Positions 25,256 to 33,650 of a stretch of DNA of 64,000 bases are shown piece after piece. The translations under genes and the position numbers were made by a program. The stretch is from Caryophanales bacterium UBA4691 (GTDB lineage Bacteria > Bacillota_I > Bacilli_A > RFN20 > CAG-826): contig DHKP01000011.1 of the NCBI GenBank assembly GCA_002404865.1, positions 11,723 to 75,722 on the forward strand. The letters are read 5' to 3'. How positions within the stretch are numbered: position 1 is the first letter of the stretch; the number at the start of each line of letters is the position of its first letter. The notes under the pieces were generated by a model. That model was not told the DNA's origin. It did no database searches and saw only the letters and a list, made by a program, of their open reading frames with translations.

Positions 25256-27314
25256 GAAAAAGACGTTTATCGCCTTTTTCTTGCTATTGGGCATTGTGAC
25301 TGGTAGCAATTTTGCTTTCTATTGCCATAAGTTGTATCTTTTGCCATTTTTCTTATTATTAATTCTCTTATTCTCGATTTTTGCAATGCGAAAAGGGAAG
25401 ACGTTTTTAGGGATTTATCTTCTCGCATCGATCCTTTCTTTTTCTCTTCAAGCGATTCCCATTCCAAGCCAAAGAGAAGAGAAATGCGAAATTACTGGTA
25501 TTGTCATCGAAACAAAGAAGAACTATTTTTTCTTACAAAGCGGAATCCATCGTTATTACGTCTATGAAAAGGATAATGAGAGGGAAATCGGTGATTATCT
25601 TTTCATCAATGGCAAGAAAGAAGAATTTATCGAGACAAAATACGAAAGCCGTTTTTCGTTCCAAGAATATCTTTGCTCGCGAGGCATTAAATACTCGTTA
25701 CGTGCTTATTCGATTATACCAAGATTCAAGGCACCTCTTCGCCTTAGAAACCATGAAAAACAATTTCTTTCTCACTTTGATGAAAGAACTCGTAGTTTGT
25801 TAGATGGCCTTCTTTTTGATAGAAAAGATAGTCAAAGCGAATTTTTGGTGCAGGCAACTAGTTTAGGGATTCTGTATCTATTTTCTAGCAGCGGGATTTA
25901 TTTAGGGATTGCTCTCCGCCTCATTGAAGGTGGTACTAGAAAGTTTCTAAGTGAACGAGGGACAAAATATGTTTCATTTGTGACTCTAATTCTTCTTTTT
26001 CCTTTTTATATCGTAAAGCTAGGATATTATCGTGTTTTTCTTTCTCGAATAATTCGTGCGATCTATCAAAATAAAGAAGGCGGGATCGATTCATTAGGTA
26101 AAACCTCCCTCGTTGGGATTATTCTTTATTTATTTTCTTTCCGTTCCCCGTTAAGAAGCGCGTATCTGCTTGGAATAGGAATTTCTCTTAATCATGCTTT
26201 TTTGGGAAGCGTTATTTCTCGAATTGATTCAAAGCGAAAAAGAAAAATTGTTTCTTCTATTTCATTCCATTGCTTTTTGCTTCCGAATTTAGTTTCAAAT
26301 TCTTCCATTCATCTATTTTCGTATTTTTATTCCTTGTTCCTTCCGTTTCTAGTTTTTCCTTTTCGATTTATTGCAATTCTCTCGTTTCTCACCATCCCTT
26401 TTGTTTCATTTCTTAATGGCTATGCATCGTTATTAAATTTCATCCTTTCCTTAATAGAAAAAATAGACATCATAATTCCTATTGGCGGAGGTTCTAACGT
26501 TTATTTGTCATTGTTATATTATTGCTTTTATTATGCGCTTTTCTATTTAAGCGAATGCGGTTTTAGTAAAGCTAAGAAAAGAGTCCCTCTTTTATTCGTT
26601 GTTGTTTTGATCCTTCGGGCGATGCCGATATCTCTAAATTTTAGCGATGAAGTCACTTTTATCAATGTAGGGCAAGGCGATGCGATTTTGATTCGCGAAA
26701 AAGGAAAGAGCGTTTTATTAGACACAGGCGGCGTCACTAGTTTTGATTTAGGAAAAGAAGTGGATTTATCTTATTTATATAAACGTCGCATTTATCATCT
26801 AGATGCGGTAATCGCTAGCCATGGGGACTATGACCATATTGGTGCATACGCATCGCTTAAAAAGCTGATTCCTATCAAAAATTATTACGATTCTCCTTCC
26901 TCCTTTCCCTTAAAAATAGGGAATATGGAATTTAGGAATCTTAATCTTTATGGAGGAAATGAAGAAAACGACAAGTCTCTTGTTTTATCGCTGAAACATT
27001 TGGGGAAAAAGTGGTTATTTATGGGGGACGCTACGAAGAGAATCGAAGAAAAAATTATACAAGACAATCCCGATTTAAGATGTGATGTTCTTAAAGTAGG
27101 ACACCATGGAAGCAATACATCCACCTCGGAATTATTTTTAAAAACGGTGCAGCCGAAAGTCGCGATTATTAGCGTTGGCGCTAGAAACAATTTTGGTCAT
27201 CCTGACCCGACAACTTTAGCAAAGCTTAAGGCGAATGGGATAGCCATTAGACGCACCGATTTAGAAGGAACGATCTCTTATACTTCCTATCTAAATTCAC
27301 CGATAAAATTTTGA
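25209..27314 (+). CDS. comEC: DNA internalisation protein ComEC/Rec2
   Basis: A 701-residue polytopic membrane protein, the channel for transforming DNA. The N-terminus is hydrophobic (25-70), followed by an extracellular OB-like segment, then the multi-span competence domain (about 195-465). The C-terminal MBL domain has ASHGDYDHIGAY, FMGDATKR and KVGHHGSNTSTS, the metal ligands of the proposed nuclease. The ATG at 25209 overlaps comEA by 47 bases; a TTG at 25245 would reduce the overlap to 11. Full length and intact motifs argue for function. Confidence 0.9.
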   Translation: MRYSPKRKISLPLWTKKKTFIAFFLLLGIVTGSNFAFYCHKLYLLPFFLLLILLFSIFAMRKGKTFLGIYLLASILSFSLQAIPIPSQREEKCEITGIVIETKKNYFFLQSGIHRYYVYEKDNEREIGDYLFINGKKEEFIETKYESRFSFQEYLCSRGIKYSLRAYSIIPRFKAPLRLRNHEKQFLSHFDERTRSLLDGLLFDRKDSQSEFLVQATSLGILYLFSSSGIYLGIALRLIEGGTRKFLSERGTKYVSFVTLILLFPFYIVKLGYYRVFLSRIIRAIYQNKEGGIDSLGKTSLVGIILYLFSFRSPLRSAYLLGIGISLNHAFLGSVISRIDSKRKRKIVSSISFHCFLLPNLVSNSSIHLFSYFYSLFLPFLVFPFRFIAILSFLTIPFVSFLNGYASLLNFILSLIEKIDIIIPIGGGSNVYLSLLYYCFYYALFYLSECGFSKAKKRVPLLFVVVLILRAMPISLNFSDEVTFINVGQGDAILIREKGKSVLLDTGGVTSFDLGKEVDLSYLYKRRIYHLDAVIASHGDYDHIGAYASLKKLIPIKNYYDSPSSFPLKIGNMEFRNLNLYGGNEENDKSLVLSLKHLGKKWLFMGDATKRIEEKIIQDNPDLRCDVLKVGHHGSNTSTSELFLKTVQPKVAIISVGARNNFGHPDPTTLAKLKANGIAIRRTDLEGTISYTSYLNSPIKF

Positions 27315-27352
27315 TTTATTATTGGAATGAATCTGATATTATTGCGTTAATA

Positions 27353-27378
27353 CAAATATCAAAAGATACTAATATTTG
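27353..27378 (+). promoter_or_regulatory. Inverted repeat over the leader of the HTH-Panacea gene (candidate operator)
   Basis: CAAATAT (27353-27359) and ATATTTG (27372-27378) are perfect inverted arms separated by 12 bases. The second arm runs into the GAGGG ribosome site of the following gene, which encodes a helix-turn-helix protein. This suggests autoregulation, which is inference. Confidence 0.45.
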
Positions 27379-27388
27379 AGGGTTATAC

Positions 27389-28306
27389 ATGAAACCAATT
27401 GAAAATTCCATTAAAAGTAATAAAGGAAAGAACGCCTTTATTGCCAGTAACTCTTCCCTTAAAGAAATAGACCAAGCGCGGCAAAGCAAGGGTCTATTAA
27501 CGAGTCAAGATATAAAGGAAATCCGAGTTGGCTTAGGTTTAAACCAAAAAGAATTTTCTTTGCTTTTAGGATTAGGCGAGATTTCGGTTGCCCGTTACGA
27601 AACGAAATTGATTCAGTCTCACACGATTAATGATTTATTCCTCAAAGCAAAAACCGAACCTCTTTTCTTGTATGAAAAATATTTGGAGAATAAGAAAAAT
27701 CTTTCTTTGAACGCGAGAGAAAAAATCGTGAAGAAAATCAAAAGCATATCTTCTAGCGAGACGATGATTCATCTAGCGAAAGTAAGGGACTACCGGTTTT
27801 TGATGCTTCCTTATTTAGAAGAGAGTTCATTAATAGGCGATGCTAGTTTGTCGCTTAACGCAATTGCTTCTCTTTTGACTTTAGGGAAAGATGAAAATGG
27901 TTCTTTATCAAAAAGGCGCTTCGCTAAATTTCTCTTTTATTGTGATTTCTTTTCTTTTGCGGAAAGCGGAAGAGGGATTACGGGTTTAGCATATCGAAAG
28001 GCCGTTGATGGAGTGGAGCCTCTTTTTTACGATGACATATTGTGCGATCCTCTTTTCAAAAAGACTGCTAAAATCGTTTTCGACAAAAATGGTTCTTCCT
28101 TTTCGCAAGTCCGCATTGCTACAAAAGAAAAAATCACCATTGATCGTGAGCAAAGAGAGATTGCCAAATACGTAAAAGAGCGCTTCCGCTCGTTCTCCGA
28201 ACACGATTTTTCGCTTCATTGCCTTAATGAAAGACCGCTTAAAAAGCTAAAGAATGGGGCTCTAATTGATTATTCGCTTTCGATCACCTTAAGCAATGCA
28301 AAATGA
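27389..28306 (+). CDS. HTH-Panacea (DUF4065) protein, orphan antitoxin-like regulator
   Basis: A 305-residue protein. Residues 40-88 form an Xre/MqsA-type helix-turn-helix (LTSQDIKEIRVGLGLNQKEF ... ISVARYETK). Residues about 172-290 resemble the Panacea/DUF4065 domain (SKRRFAKFLFYCDFF ... GITGLAYRKAVDGVEP). This pairing is known from antitoxins, where Panacea neutralises diverse toxins. The usual N-terminal zinc ribbon of the MqsA-like type is absent, and there is no toxin-sized gene on either side: comEC ends 74 bases before and holA starts 26 bases after. It may be a lone regulator or an orphaned antitoxin. Moderate confidence in the domains, low in the role. Confidence 0.7.
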   Translation: MKPIENSIKSNKGKNAFIASNSSLKEIDQARQSKGLLTSQDIKEIRVGLGLNQKEFSLLLGLGEISVARYETKLIQSHTINDLFLKAKTEPLFLYEKYLENKKNLSLNAREKIVKKIKSISSSETMIHLAKVRDYRFLMLPYLEESSLIGDASLSLNAIASLLTLGKDENGSLSKRRFAKFLFYCDFFSFAESGRGITGLAYRKAVDGVEPLFYDDILCDPLFKKTAKIVFDKNGSSFSQVRIATKEKITIDREQREIAKYVKERFRSFSEHDFSLHCLNERPLKKLKNGALIDYSLSITLSNAK

Positions 28307-28318
28307 TTCCATTGCTTC

Positions 28319-28324
28319 TATAAT
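28319..28324 (+). promoter_or_regulatory. -10 box of holA, eight bases from the ATG
   Basis: TATAAT at 28319-28324 followed by eight bases and the holA ATG at 28333, with no ribosome site in between. A leaderless transcript is likely. Confidence 0.6.
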
Positions 28325-28332
28325 GGTTAAAT

Positions 28333-29331
28333 ATGATTCAAGTCGTTTATTCTAGTGATCCTCAGCTTGCGCTTCTAGGACTAAATAAAGTAATCAAAGC
28401 CACCTTCGGAGAAGAGCTTACTTCTTTAAATTCCGTGACTCTTGACATGAGTCAAAATACGATGATTGATTTAGCCGAAGAATGCTTAAATTTACCTATT
28501 GGCTGCGATAAAAAAGCCGTCATTGTAAAAAATTGCTTCTTTTTGCTAGCTCCTTCAAGAGGCCGTGGTGCTTTAAAGATTCAAAAAGGAGATAAAGAAG
28601 AGGCGTTCTTGTCTTATTTGGATAATCCAGACCCCTCCATCTATCTATATATGTCCGCTTATGGCGACAACATCGATAGCAAAGGCAAATATGGGCAACG
28701 GCTAGCCGCTTTAGGAATTAAGCCTTCATCTGTTAATGCTTTCACAGAAAGCGATTGGAAGAATTTCGTTCCCGCTTTTTTTGAGAAAAAAGGCGTTCGC
28801 ATTTCTCTTGATGCATCAAATGAATTAATCCGTCGTTTATCAATGGATTATGGTCGCTTTTTAGTGGAACGACAAAAACTTTTGAGTTACGCCTCTAAGA
28901 CTGGAACATTAAATCTTGACGATATTAAGGCTCTTATATCTGAACCCTTGGAAGATAAAAGCTATATGTTGTCTAATGCCTTGACAAAGGGTGACGTTAA
29001 AGGTGCATTCCATATTTATAACGATTTGAAAGTTCAAGGATATGACGAAGTCTCACTTTTGATCCAACTTGCAAATCAATTCCGCAAAATGAACATGGTT
29101 AGTTTCTTATTGAAACAAGGGAAAAGTGAAGGCGTTATCGCTAGTACGTTATCTGGAACTAGGATGAGCATTTATCAAGTCCGCGCGATTTCTAATAACT
29201 TAAGGAAAATGAAAGCAAACGCTCCTTCTATCGTACTAGAAAAAATATACGAGACCGAAAAATCCATTTTCACTGGCGAAATGGATGGACCATTGGCATT
29301 TTCTTTGTTTCTAGCTAATTTTCCATTATGA
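28333..29331 (+). CDS. holA: DNA polymerase III delta subunit
   Basis: A 332-residue subunit of the clamp loader that opens the beta clamp. The N-terminal MIQVVYSSDPQLALLGLNK matches the family's opening; the middle contains the typical DYGRFLVERQKLLSY helix and the C-terminal collar helices. Sequence conservation is low, as usual, but comEC upstream and rpsT downstream match the classical comEC-holA-rpsT order of Firmicutes. It overlaps the following phosphoesterase gene by four bases. Confidence 0.85.
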   Translation: MIQVVYSSDPQLALLGLNKVIKATFGEELTSLNSVTLDMSQNTMIDLAEECLNLPIGCDKKAVIVKNCFFLLAPSRGRGALKIQKGDKEEAFLSYLDNPDPSIYLYMSAYGDNIDSKGKYGQRLAALGIKPSSVNAFTESDWKNFVPAFFEKKGVRISLDASNELIRRLSMDYGRFLVERQKLLSYASKTGTLNLDDIKALISEPLEDKSYMLSNALTKGDVKGAFHIYNDLKVQGYDEVSLLIQLANQFRKMNMVSFLLKQGKSEGVIASTLSGTRMSIYQVRAISNNLRKMKANAPSIVLEKIYETEKSIFTGEMDGPLAFSLFLANFPL

Positions 29332-29774
29332 AAATCGTAATCGCGAGTGACACTCATGGTGACATCGCTTCTTTAGAGAAGGTGTTTTTGCGTGAACAAA
29401 ACTCTGATGCTTTTCTCCATGCCGGGGATAGCGAAGCACCTAGTAATAGCATTGTTCCTTTCCTTGCGGTTAAAGGAAATTGCGATTCCTATTTTAATGA
29501 CTATCCCAAATTTCGACTTGTTCATACCCCGCTAGGACTTTTAAGAATCGAACATCATCCTATTTCATCGCTTTCTCAACTAGAAACCTTAAAAAGAGAT
29601 GATATAAAAATATTTATTCACGGGCACACCCATAAAATAGAAGCGACTCAAATTGACGGTGTTTACGTCTTTTGTCCCGGGTCCTTGTCTTATCCGCGGG
29701 ATAGTGAAGTTGGCTCGTATCTAGTTTTGAATATCGAAAAAAATTCACTGAAATATACCTTTAAAAATATTTAA
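29328..29774 (+). CDS. YfcE-family metallophosphoesterase (second copy)
   Basis: A 148-residue calcineurin-like phosphoesterase. Motifs: SDTHGD near residue 7, HAGDSEAP near 36, KGNCDS near 48, EHHP near 75 and HGHTHK near 97. It starts inside the holA stop (ATGA), so it is translated with holA. It is shorter than the paralogue at 5302. The substrate is unknown. Confidence 0.87.
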   Translation: MKIVIASDTHGDIASLEKVFLREQNSDAFLHAGDSEAPSNSIVPFLAVKGNCDSYFNDYPKFRLVHTPLGLLRIEHHPISSLSQLETLKRDDIKIFIHGHTHKIEATQIDGVYVFCPGSLSYPRDSEVGSYLVLNIEKNSLKYTFKNI

Positions 29775-29821
29775 TATTTAAGACAAAATTGACAATATAT
29801 GGCATATATTTTAATCGTTAG

Positions 29822-30031
29822 ATAGGATTTTGCATTGCGGTAAATTGCCTGAATTTGTTATCCTTCTTTTACGCTACTATAAGAACGCATTCTCCATTGA
29901 TCTATTTGGAATTGGCTAATTTTTCTTTCTTCCTAGTGGATATTATTCTTAGCTCAGCATCCATTTTGTTTGGATTAAAAAAAGAACCAATCGATGTCAT
30001 TTTGCATAGAAGTGATGGATTTTACTTCTAA
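29822..30031 (+). pseudogene. Possible remnant of a membrane protein gene
   Basis: An open frame of about 69 codons without a clear start ends in TAA at 30029. Its translation contains hydrophobic stretches (LANFSFFLVDIILSSASILF) followed by a charged end (KKEPIDVILHRSDGFYF), which looks like the tail of a membrane protein. There is no ATG and no recognisable family. It could be chance. Apart from this and the rpsT terminator, bases 29775-30098 contain nothing I can identify. Confidence 0.25.
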
Positions 30032-30042
30032 TTGATTAAACA

Positions 30043-30072
30043 TAAAAAAATCCCCAAAACGGAGATTTTTTA
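30043..30072 (-). terminator. Terminator of rpsT
   Basis: On the minus strand ATCTCC and GGGGAT form a stem around a GTTTT loop, followed by a TTTTTTT run. Confidence 0.8.
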
Positions 30073-30098
30073 ATTTTGGCGAGCCTAAAATATTGAAT

Positions 30099-30362
30099 TT
30101 ATTTAATCTCACGAACAACGCGAGAGAGGTGAGCTTTCTTGCGGTTAGCGCTATTGACGGTAATCGCGCCATCTTGGGAATATTTATCTAGAAGGGAAAT
30201 TGCAGCGCGTAAGGCTAGTTCGGCTTCTTCTTTTTTTCCTTCCGCCGCTAAGGTTTCGACCTTTTTGCTTTGTGTGCGAATTTCCGTTTTGCGAGTGCCA
30301 TTCAATTTGGCATTTCTTTCATAAATTTCGATACGTTTTTCTTGGGATTTGATGTTTGCCAT
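30099..30362 (-). CDS. rpsT: 30S ribosomal protein S20
   Basis: An 87-residue basic protein binding the 5' domain of 16S rRNA. The MANIKSQEKRIEIYERNAKLN opening, the all-helical Ala/Lys-rich body and the final KAHLSRVVREI are typical. It has an AGGAAG ribosome site and its own terminator, and it is divergent from the comEC-holA block. Confidence 0.96.
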   Translation of the reverse strand: MANIKSQEKRIEIYERNAKLNGTRKTEIRTQSKKVETLAAEGKKEEAELALRAAISLLDKYSQDGAITVNSANRKKAHLSRVVREIK

Positions 30363-30465
30363 ATTCTTACTTCCTAAAATAATTTAAAAATTCTTATGCG
30401 TAGGGATTATAGACTTCCTAGAAGGAAGAAACAACACTTTTCCTATTTCTAAGGCCGTAGAGAGA

Positions 30466-32496
30466 TTATCTTTCCTCTTTATTTTCTGGATGAAGCAGGA
30501 GAAGAATTTCTTCTACAAAATCATTGACAGTCAATAACCTTCCATAGAGATTGACCGGAATAGTTATTTTAAAGGAATGGTTGATGTCTTCTACTAAAGT
30601 GACATAACTCATCGAGTCACCGCCTAAATCCCTCCCAAAATCAGCTTCATCATCAATTTTGAATTGCGGTATCATAAGGGTTGAAGCAAATTCGTTTTTA
30701 ACGCCTTTCGTGATTCGTTCGACTTCTTTTTGGTCGTATAAGGAGAAATCGCGCGACGATTTTTTCTTTTTTCCGATATTTCCTTCTGGATCATAGAAAT
30801 CATCCACATCGCCTTTTTCTAAAGCGTCTTTCAAGACGAATCGTTTCACTTTCATGTTATTCGCTAAAGGCATCGAATGTTTATAAATCAAAAATCTCTG
30901 CACTTTCTTTTCGTTTGCTAATGTTGCGTTAATCGCCTTTGCATCCGCGATGATGGAAGGGAAATCGTCACTTGTCACGGAATTATCCAATTCAAAGATT
31001 AAGGTAATTTCTTCTTCATTCGAATCTTTCTTTTTGATTCCCAAAACGACGTCATTCACAACATGTCGAATATTGTGGAAATAAAACTCGATTTCATCCG
31101 GATAGACGTTTTCGCCATTGCTATTGATGATGACATCTTTCATTCGGCCCTTGATGTAATAAGCGCCTGTAGAATCTTTTTCAGCGATGTCGCCGGTATG
31201 AAAATAGCCATCGTCAAGAGGCGTCTCTTTTTCTATTCCGCCTATGATTTCGCGAATGTGAACCGTAGGGGTTTTGACGAGCAATTCACCTTGGCCTTTC
31301 GCCCCCCCGGTGATTGGCTTTAATTTGAAAGTGATTCCGTGCAATGGGTGACCAATTGAGCCGCGAAGCCTATCTTCAACACGGGGGGACAATTCAACAG
31401 ATACAACCCCGAGTTCTGTCATGCCATAGCCATTGTATAGAGGATAGCCTAAGCCATTTATGAAATTGAGCGTTTTCGCGTTGAGATATCCGCCTCCGGA
31501 AATGCAATATTCAACGTCTTTCCCTAGGATTTTCTTTCGGACTATGTTTTGAACGAAACAAGCGGAAGCAAATCCTGCTTCCTCTTTAGAAATTTTGCCG
31601 GTATTATACGCAATCATTCTTCGCAATAGATCGGCGTTTTTCGGATTTCCTAATTCGATAGTCCGTTGGGCTTTTTGAGCCACTGCATCCCAAAATAAAG
31701 GAACGCTATAGATATGCGTGCATCTCCCCTTTTTAATCGCGTTCAAGACATCTCTATTAGAGGAAGAAGAAGGATAAACCAATGCTTTTCCATAAAAGGT
31801 ATACCATAAAAACACAGCAACAAATCCGAAAATATGATGGAACGGAATCATCGCTAAATTTCGTATTTTGCCTGGGTGCATGATTGTGCATGTTTCGTTT
31901 GGCATGTCCAAAGCGGCAGCGATTTGGTTGCACATGGCGTTGCCATCGCTTACCATCATTTTTACGTTGCCCGTTGTTCCGCTTGAGCAAAAGATTACCT
32001 CGTTGCCCCAACTTGGCGTGAAATTGTAATTCGGCTCGCTTTGGGTGATTTTGCTAATTCGGAAACTAGGAACGTCATAGGAAGTCGCCTCGTTAAAAAT
32101 AATCGCCTTTGCTTTCGCTTGCTTTAATAAATTCTCAGTATTTTCATGCGGAAGTTTGGCATCGATAAGCAAAGGTGTGTGACCTGTCATTAAAATCGCC
32201 CAAAACATGTGGGGCCAAGTTGGGCAATTGCGAAGTTTTAAAGCAACGACTGAACCGACGGGAACGCTAGATAAAGCTGTCGTCATTCTTTCGGCGAGGT
32301 GATAAGTGATCGTCTTATATTGTTCGTAATTATATTCGTAACGTTTATCGTCCTCGTCGAAATAAATCGTAGAGATGTTTTTGCCATGAGAATTCATTGC
32401 CATTTCATAAATATCATGGAAAGTCCGATTGGTATTTAATAGGGTTTTTGCCGTATCGAGTAATCTCGCGACTGGTTCCCGCTCATAATGTTTCAT
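30466..32496 (-). CDS. AMP-dependent acyl ligase fused to an acyl/peptidyl carrier domain
   Basis: A 676-residue two-domain protein. Residues 1 to about 570 form an acyl-CoA synthetase-type adenylation domain: SSGTTGNVKM (171-180), YNGYGMTELG (354-363), YFHTGDIAEKD (431-441) and the hinge GRMKDVIINSNGENVYPDEIE (from 450). NNMKVKR near 546-552 probably holds the catalytic lysine. After a lysine-rich linker, residues about 585-676 form a carrier domain with DLGGDS (623-628), Ser628 being the phosphopantetheine site. The layout suggests it activates a carboxylic acid, possibly a fatty acid, and loads it on its own carrier. No condensation or other NRPS/PKS gene is nearby. The substrate is unknown. 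Confidence 0.82.
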   Translation of the reverse strand: MKHYEREPVARLLDTAKTLLNTNRTFHDIYEMAMNSHGKNISTIYFDEDDKRYEYNYEQYKTITYHLAERMTTALSSVPVGSVVALKLRNCPTWPHMFWAILMTGHTPLLIDAKLPHENTENLLKQAKAKAIIFNEATSYDVPSFRISKITQSEPNYNFTPSWGNEVIFCSSGTTGNVKMMVSDGNAMCNQIAAALDMPNETCTIMHPGKIRNLAMIPFHHIFGFVAVFLWYTFYGKALVYPSSSSNRDVLNAIKKGRCTHIYSVPLFWDAVAQKAQRTIELGNPKNADLLRRMIAYNTGKISKEEAGFASACFVQNIVRKKILGKDVEYCISGGGYLNAKTLNFINGLGYPLYNGYGMTELGVVSVELSPRVEDRLRGSIGHPLHGITFKLKPITGGAKGQGELLVKTPTVHIREIIGGIEKETPLDDGYFHTGDIAEKDSTGAYYIKGRMKDVIINSNGENVYPDEIEFYFHNIRHVVNDVVLGIKKKDSNEEEITLIFELDNSVTSDDFPSIIADAKAINATLANEKKVQRFLIYKHSMPLANNMKVKRFVLKDALEKGDVDDFYDPEGNIGKKKKSSRDFSLYDQKEVERITKGVKNEFASTLMIPQFKIDDEADFGRDLGGDSMSYVTLVEDINHSFKITIPVNLYGRLLTVNDFVEEILLLLHPENKEER

Positions 32497-32605
32497 AACT
32501 ATTGCCTAATTTTTATAAAGTAAATCTTTTCGTCGCTCTCGCACCATATTGTAGCGGATTTTCTCTCCTTAGTTATAATAAAAGCTTACGGAGGCTTTTT
32601 CGAGG

Positions 32606-33550
32606 ATGCGTTTTCTTAAAAATAGTGATGTAAAAGTTCTATATATGGGTACTCCCAATATGTCCGCTAAAGTGTTGGAAGCGTTAATAGGGAATGGATA
32701 TACCATAGTTGGCGTTGTTTCCCAAGAAGATAAAGCGGTTGGAAGACATAGGCTCATAGAAAAAACGCCAACCAAGCTTGTGGCAGAAAAATATAACATT
32801 CCCGTTTTCGAGCCGCGCAAAATCCGTGAGAATTATGACTTTGCTAAAAAGCTTGATTTCGATGTTATCGTCACAATGGCCTATGGCCAAATTATTCCCC
32901 AAGAGCTACTCGATCTTTCTAAAATTGGTAACGTCAATCTCCATGGCTCTATCCTTCCAAAGTATCGAGGAGCCGCCCCTATCCAACGCGCGATTATGGA
33001 TGGAGATAAAGAAACAGGCATTTCTCTTATGGAAATGGTTGCCGCAATGGATGCAGGGGATGTCTACGATACCATAAAAGTAGCAATTGACCCGCTTGAT
33101 ACCTATTCTTCTTTGGCGACGAAATTAAGCGAAGCCGCTGCCGATTTAATCGTTAAGGATTTAATAAAATACGCAAATGGGGAACTAGCTAGGCATAAGC
33201 AAGAAGAATCACTAGTAACGGTTGCTAAAAAAATCGCCCCCTCCGAAGAACGAATTCCTTTGAATTTGGACGTTGATAAAACTTCTTGCTATATCCGTGG
33301 GTTAAGCGAGGAACCAGGTGCCTATTTTGTATTAGGAGACAAAAAACTTAAAGTTTACGGAGCAAAAGTGTTTTCCGATGAAATTTTAGGGGAAATTGGC
33401 TCTATTATTTGTAATAAAAAGCATTTCTTGTTGCAATTAAAGAACGGCATATTGGAACTATTATCCGTGCAAGTTGAAGGCAAAAAGAGAATGGATGGTG
33501 TTTCTTTCCTTCAGGGCGCCCATCTATCTAGCAGCACGAAACTATCCTAA
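32606..33550 (+). CDS. fmt: Methionyl-tRNA formyltransferase
   Basis: A 314-residue enzyme that formylates initiator Met-tRNA using 10-formyl-THF. Key motifs are VLYMGTPNMSAKVLEAL at the start, VNLHGSILPKYRGAAPIQRA with the catalytic HGSxLPxxRGxAPI block near residue 115, and the MDAGD motif near 150. The ATG at 32606 is used because the VLYMGTP strand needs residues before it; GGAGG lies 11 bases upstream. A TATAAT at 32574-32579 is its likely -10. Confidence 0.95.
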   Translation: MRFLKNSDVKVLYMGTPNMSAKVLEALIGNGYTIVGVVSQEDKAVGRHRLIEKTPTKLVAEKYNIPVFEPRKIRENYDFAKKLDFDVIVTMAYGQIIPQELLDLSKIGNVNLHGSILPKYRGAAPIQRAIMDGDKETGISLMEMVAAMDAGDVYDTIKVAIDPLDTYSSLATKLSEAAADLIVKDLIKYANGELARHKQEESLVTVAKKIAPSEERIPLNLDVDKTSCYIRGLSEEPGAYFVLGDKKLKVYGAKVFSDEILGEIGSIICNKKHFLLQLKNGILELLSVQVEGKKRMDGVSFLQGAHLSSSTKLS

Positions 33551-33614
33551 TTATATTCTTCAAAAATTCGATAAATCCAATCTATTTTGGTTATTCAAAG
33601 GCTAGTGCTTACTA

Positions 33615-33623
33615 TGGTATAAT
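33615..33623 (+). promoter_or_regulatory. Extended -10 promoter of the degV-fakA operon
   Basis: TGG plus TATAAT (33618-33623). The ATG at 33651 has an AGAAAGGAAA ribosome site, so this is a normal leadered promoter in contrast to the leaderless ones. Confidence 0.65.
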
Positions 33624-33650
33624 TCCGCAAGTTGTTAGAAAGGAAAACAA

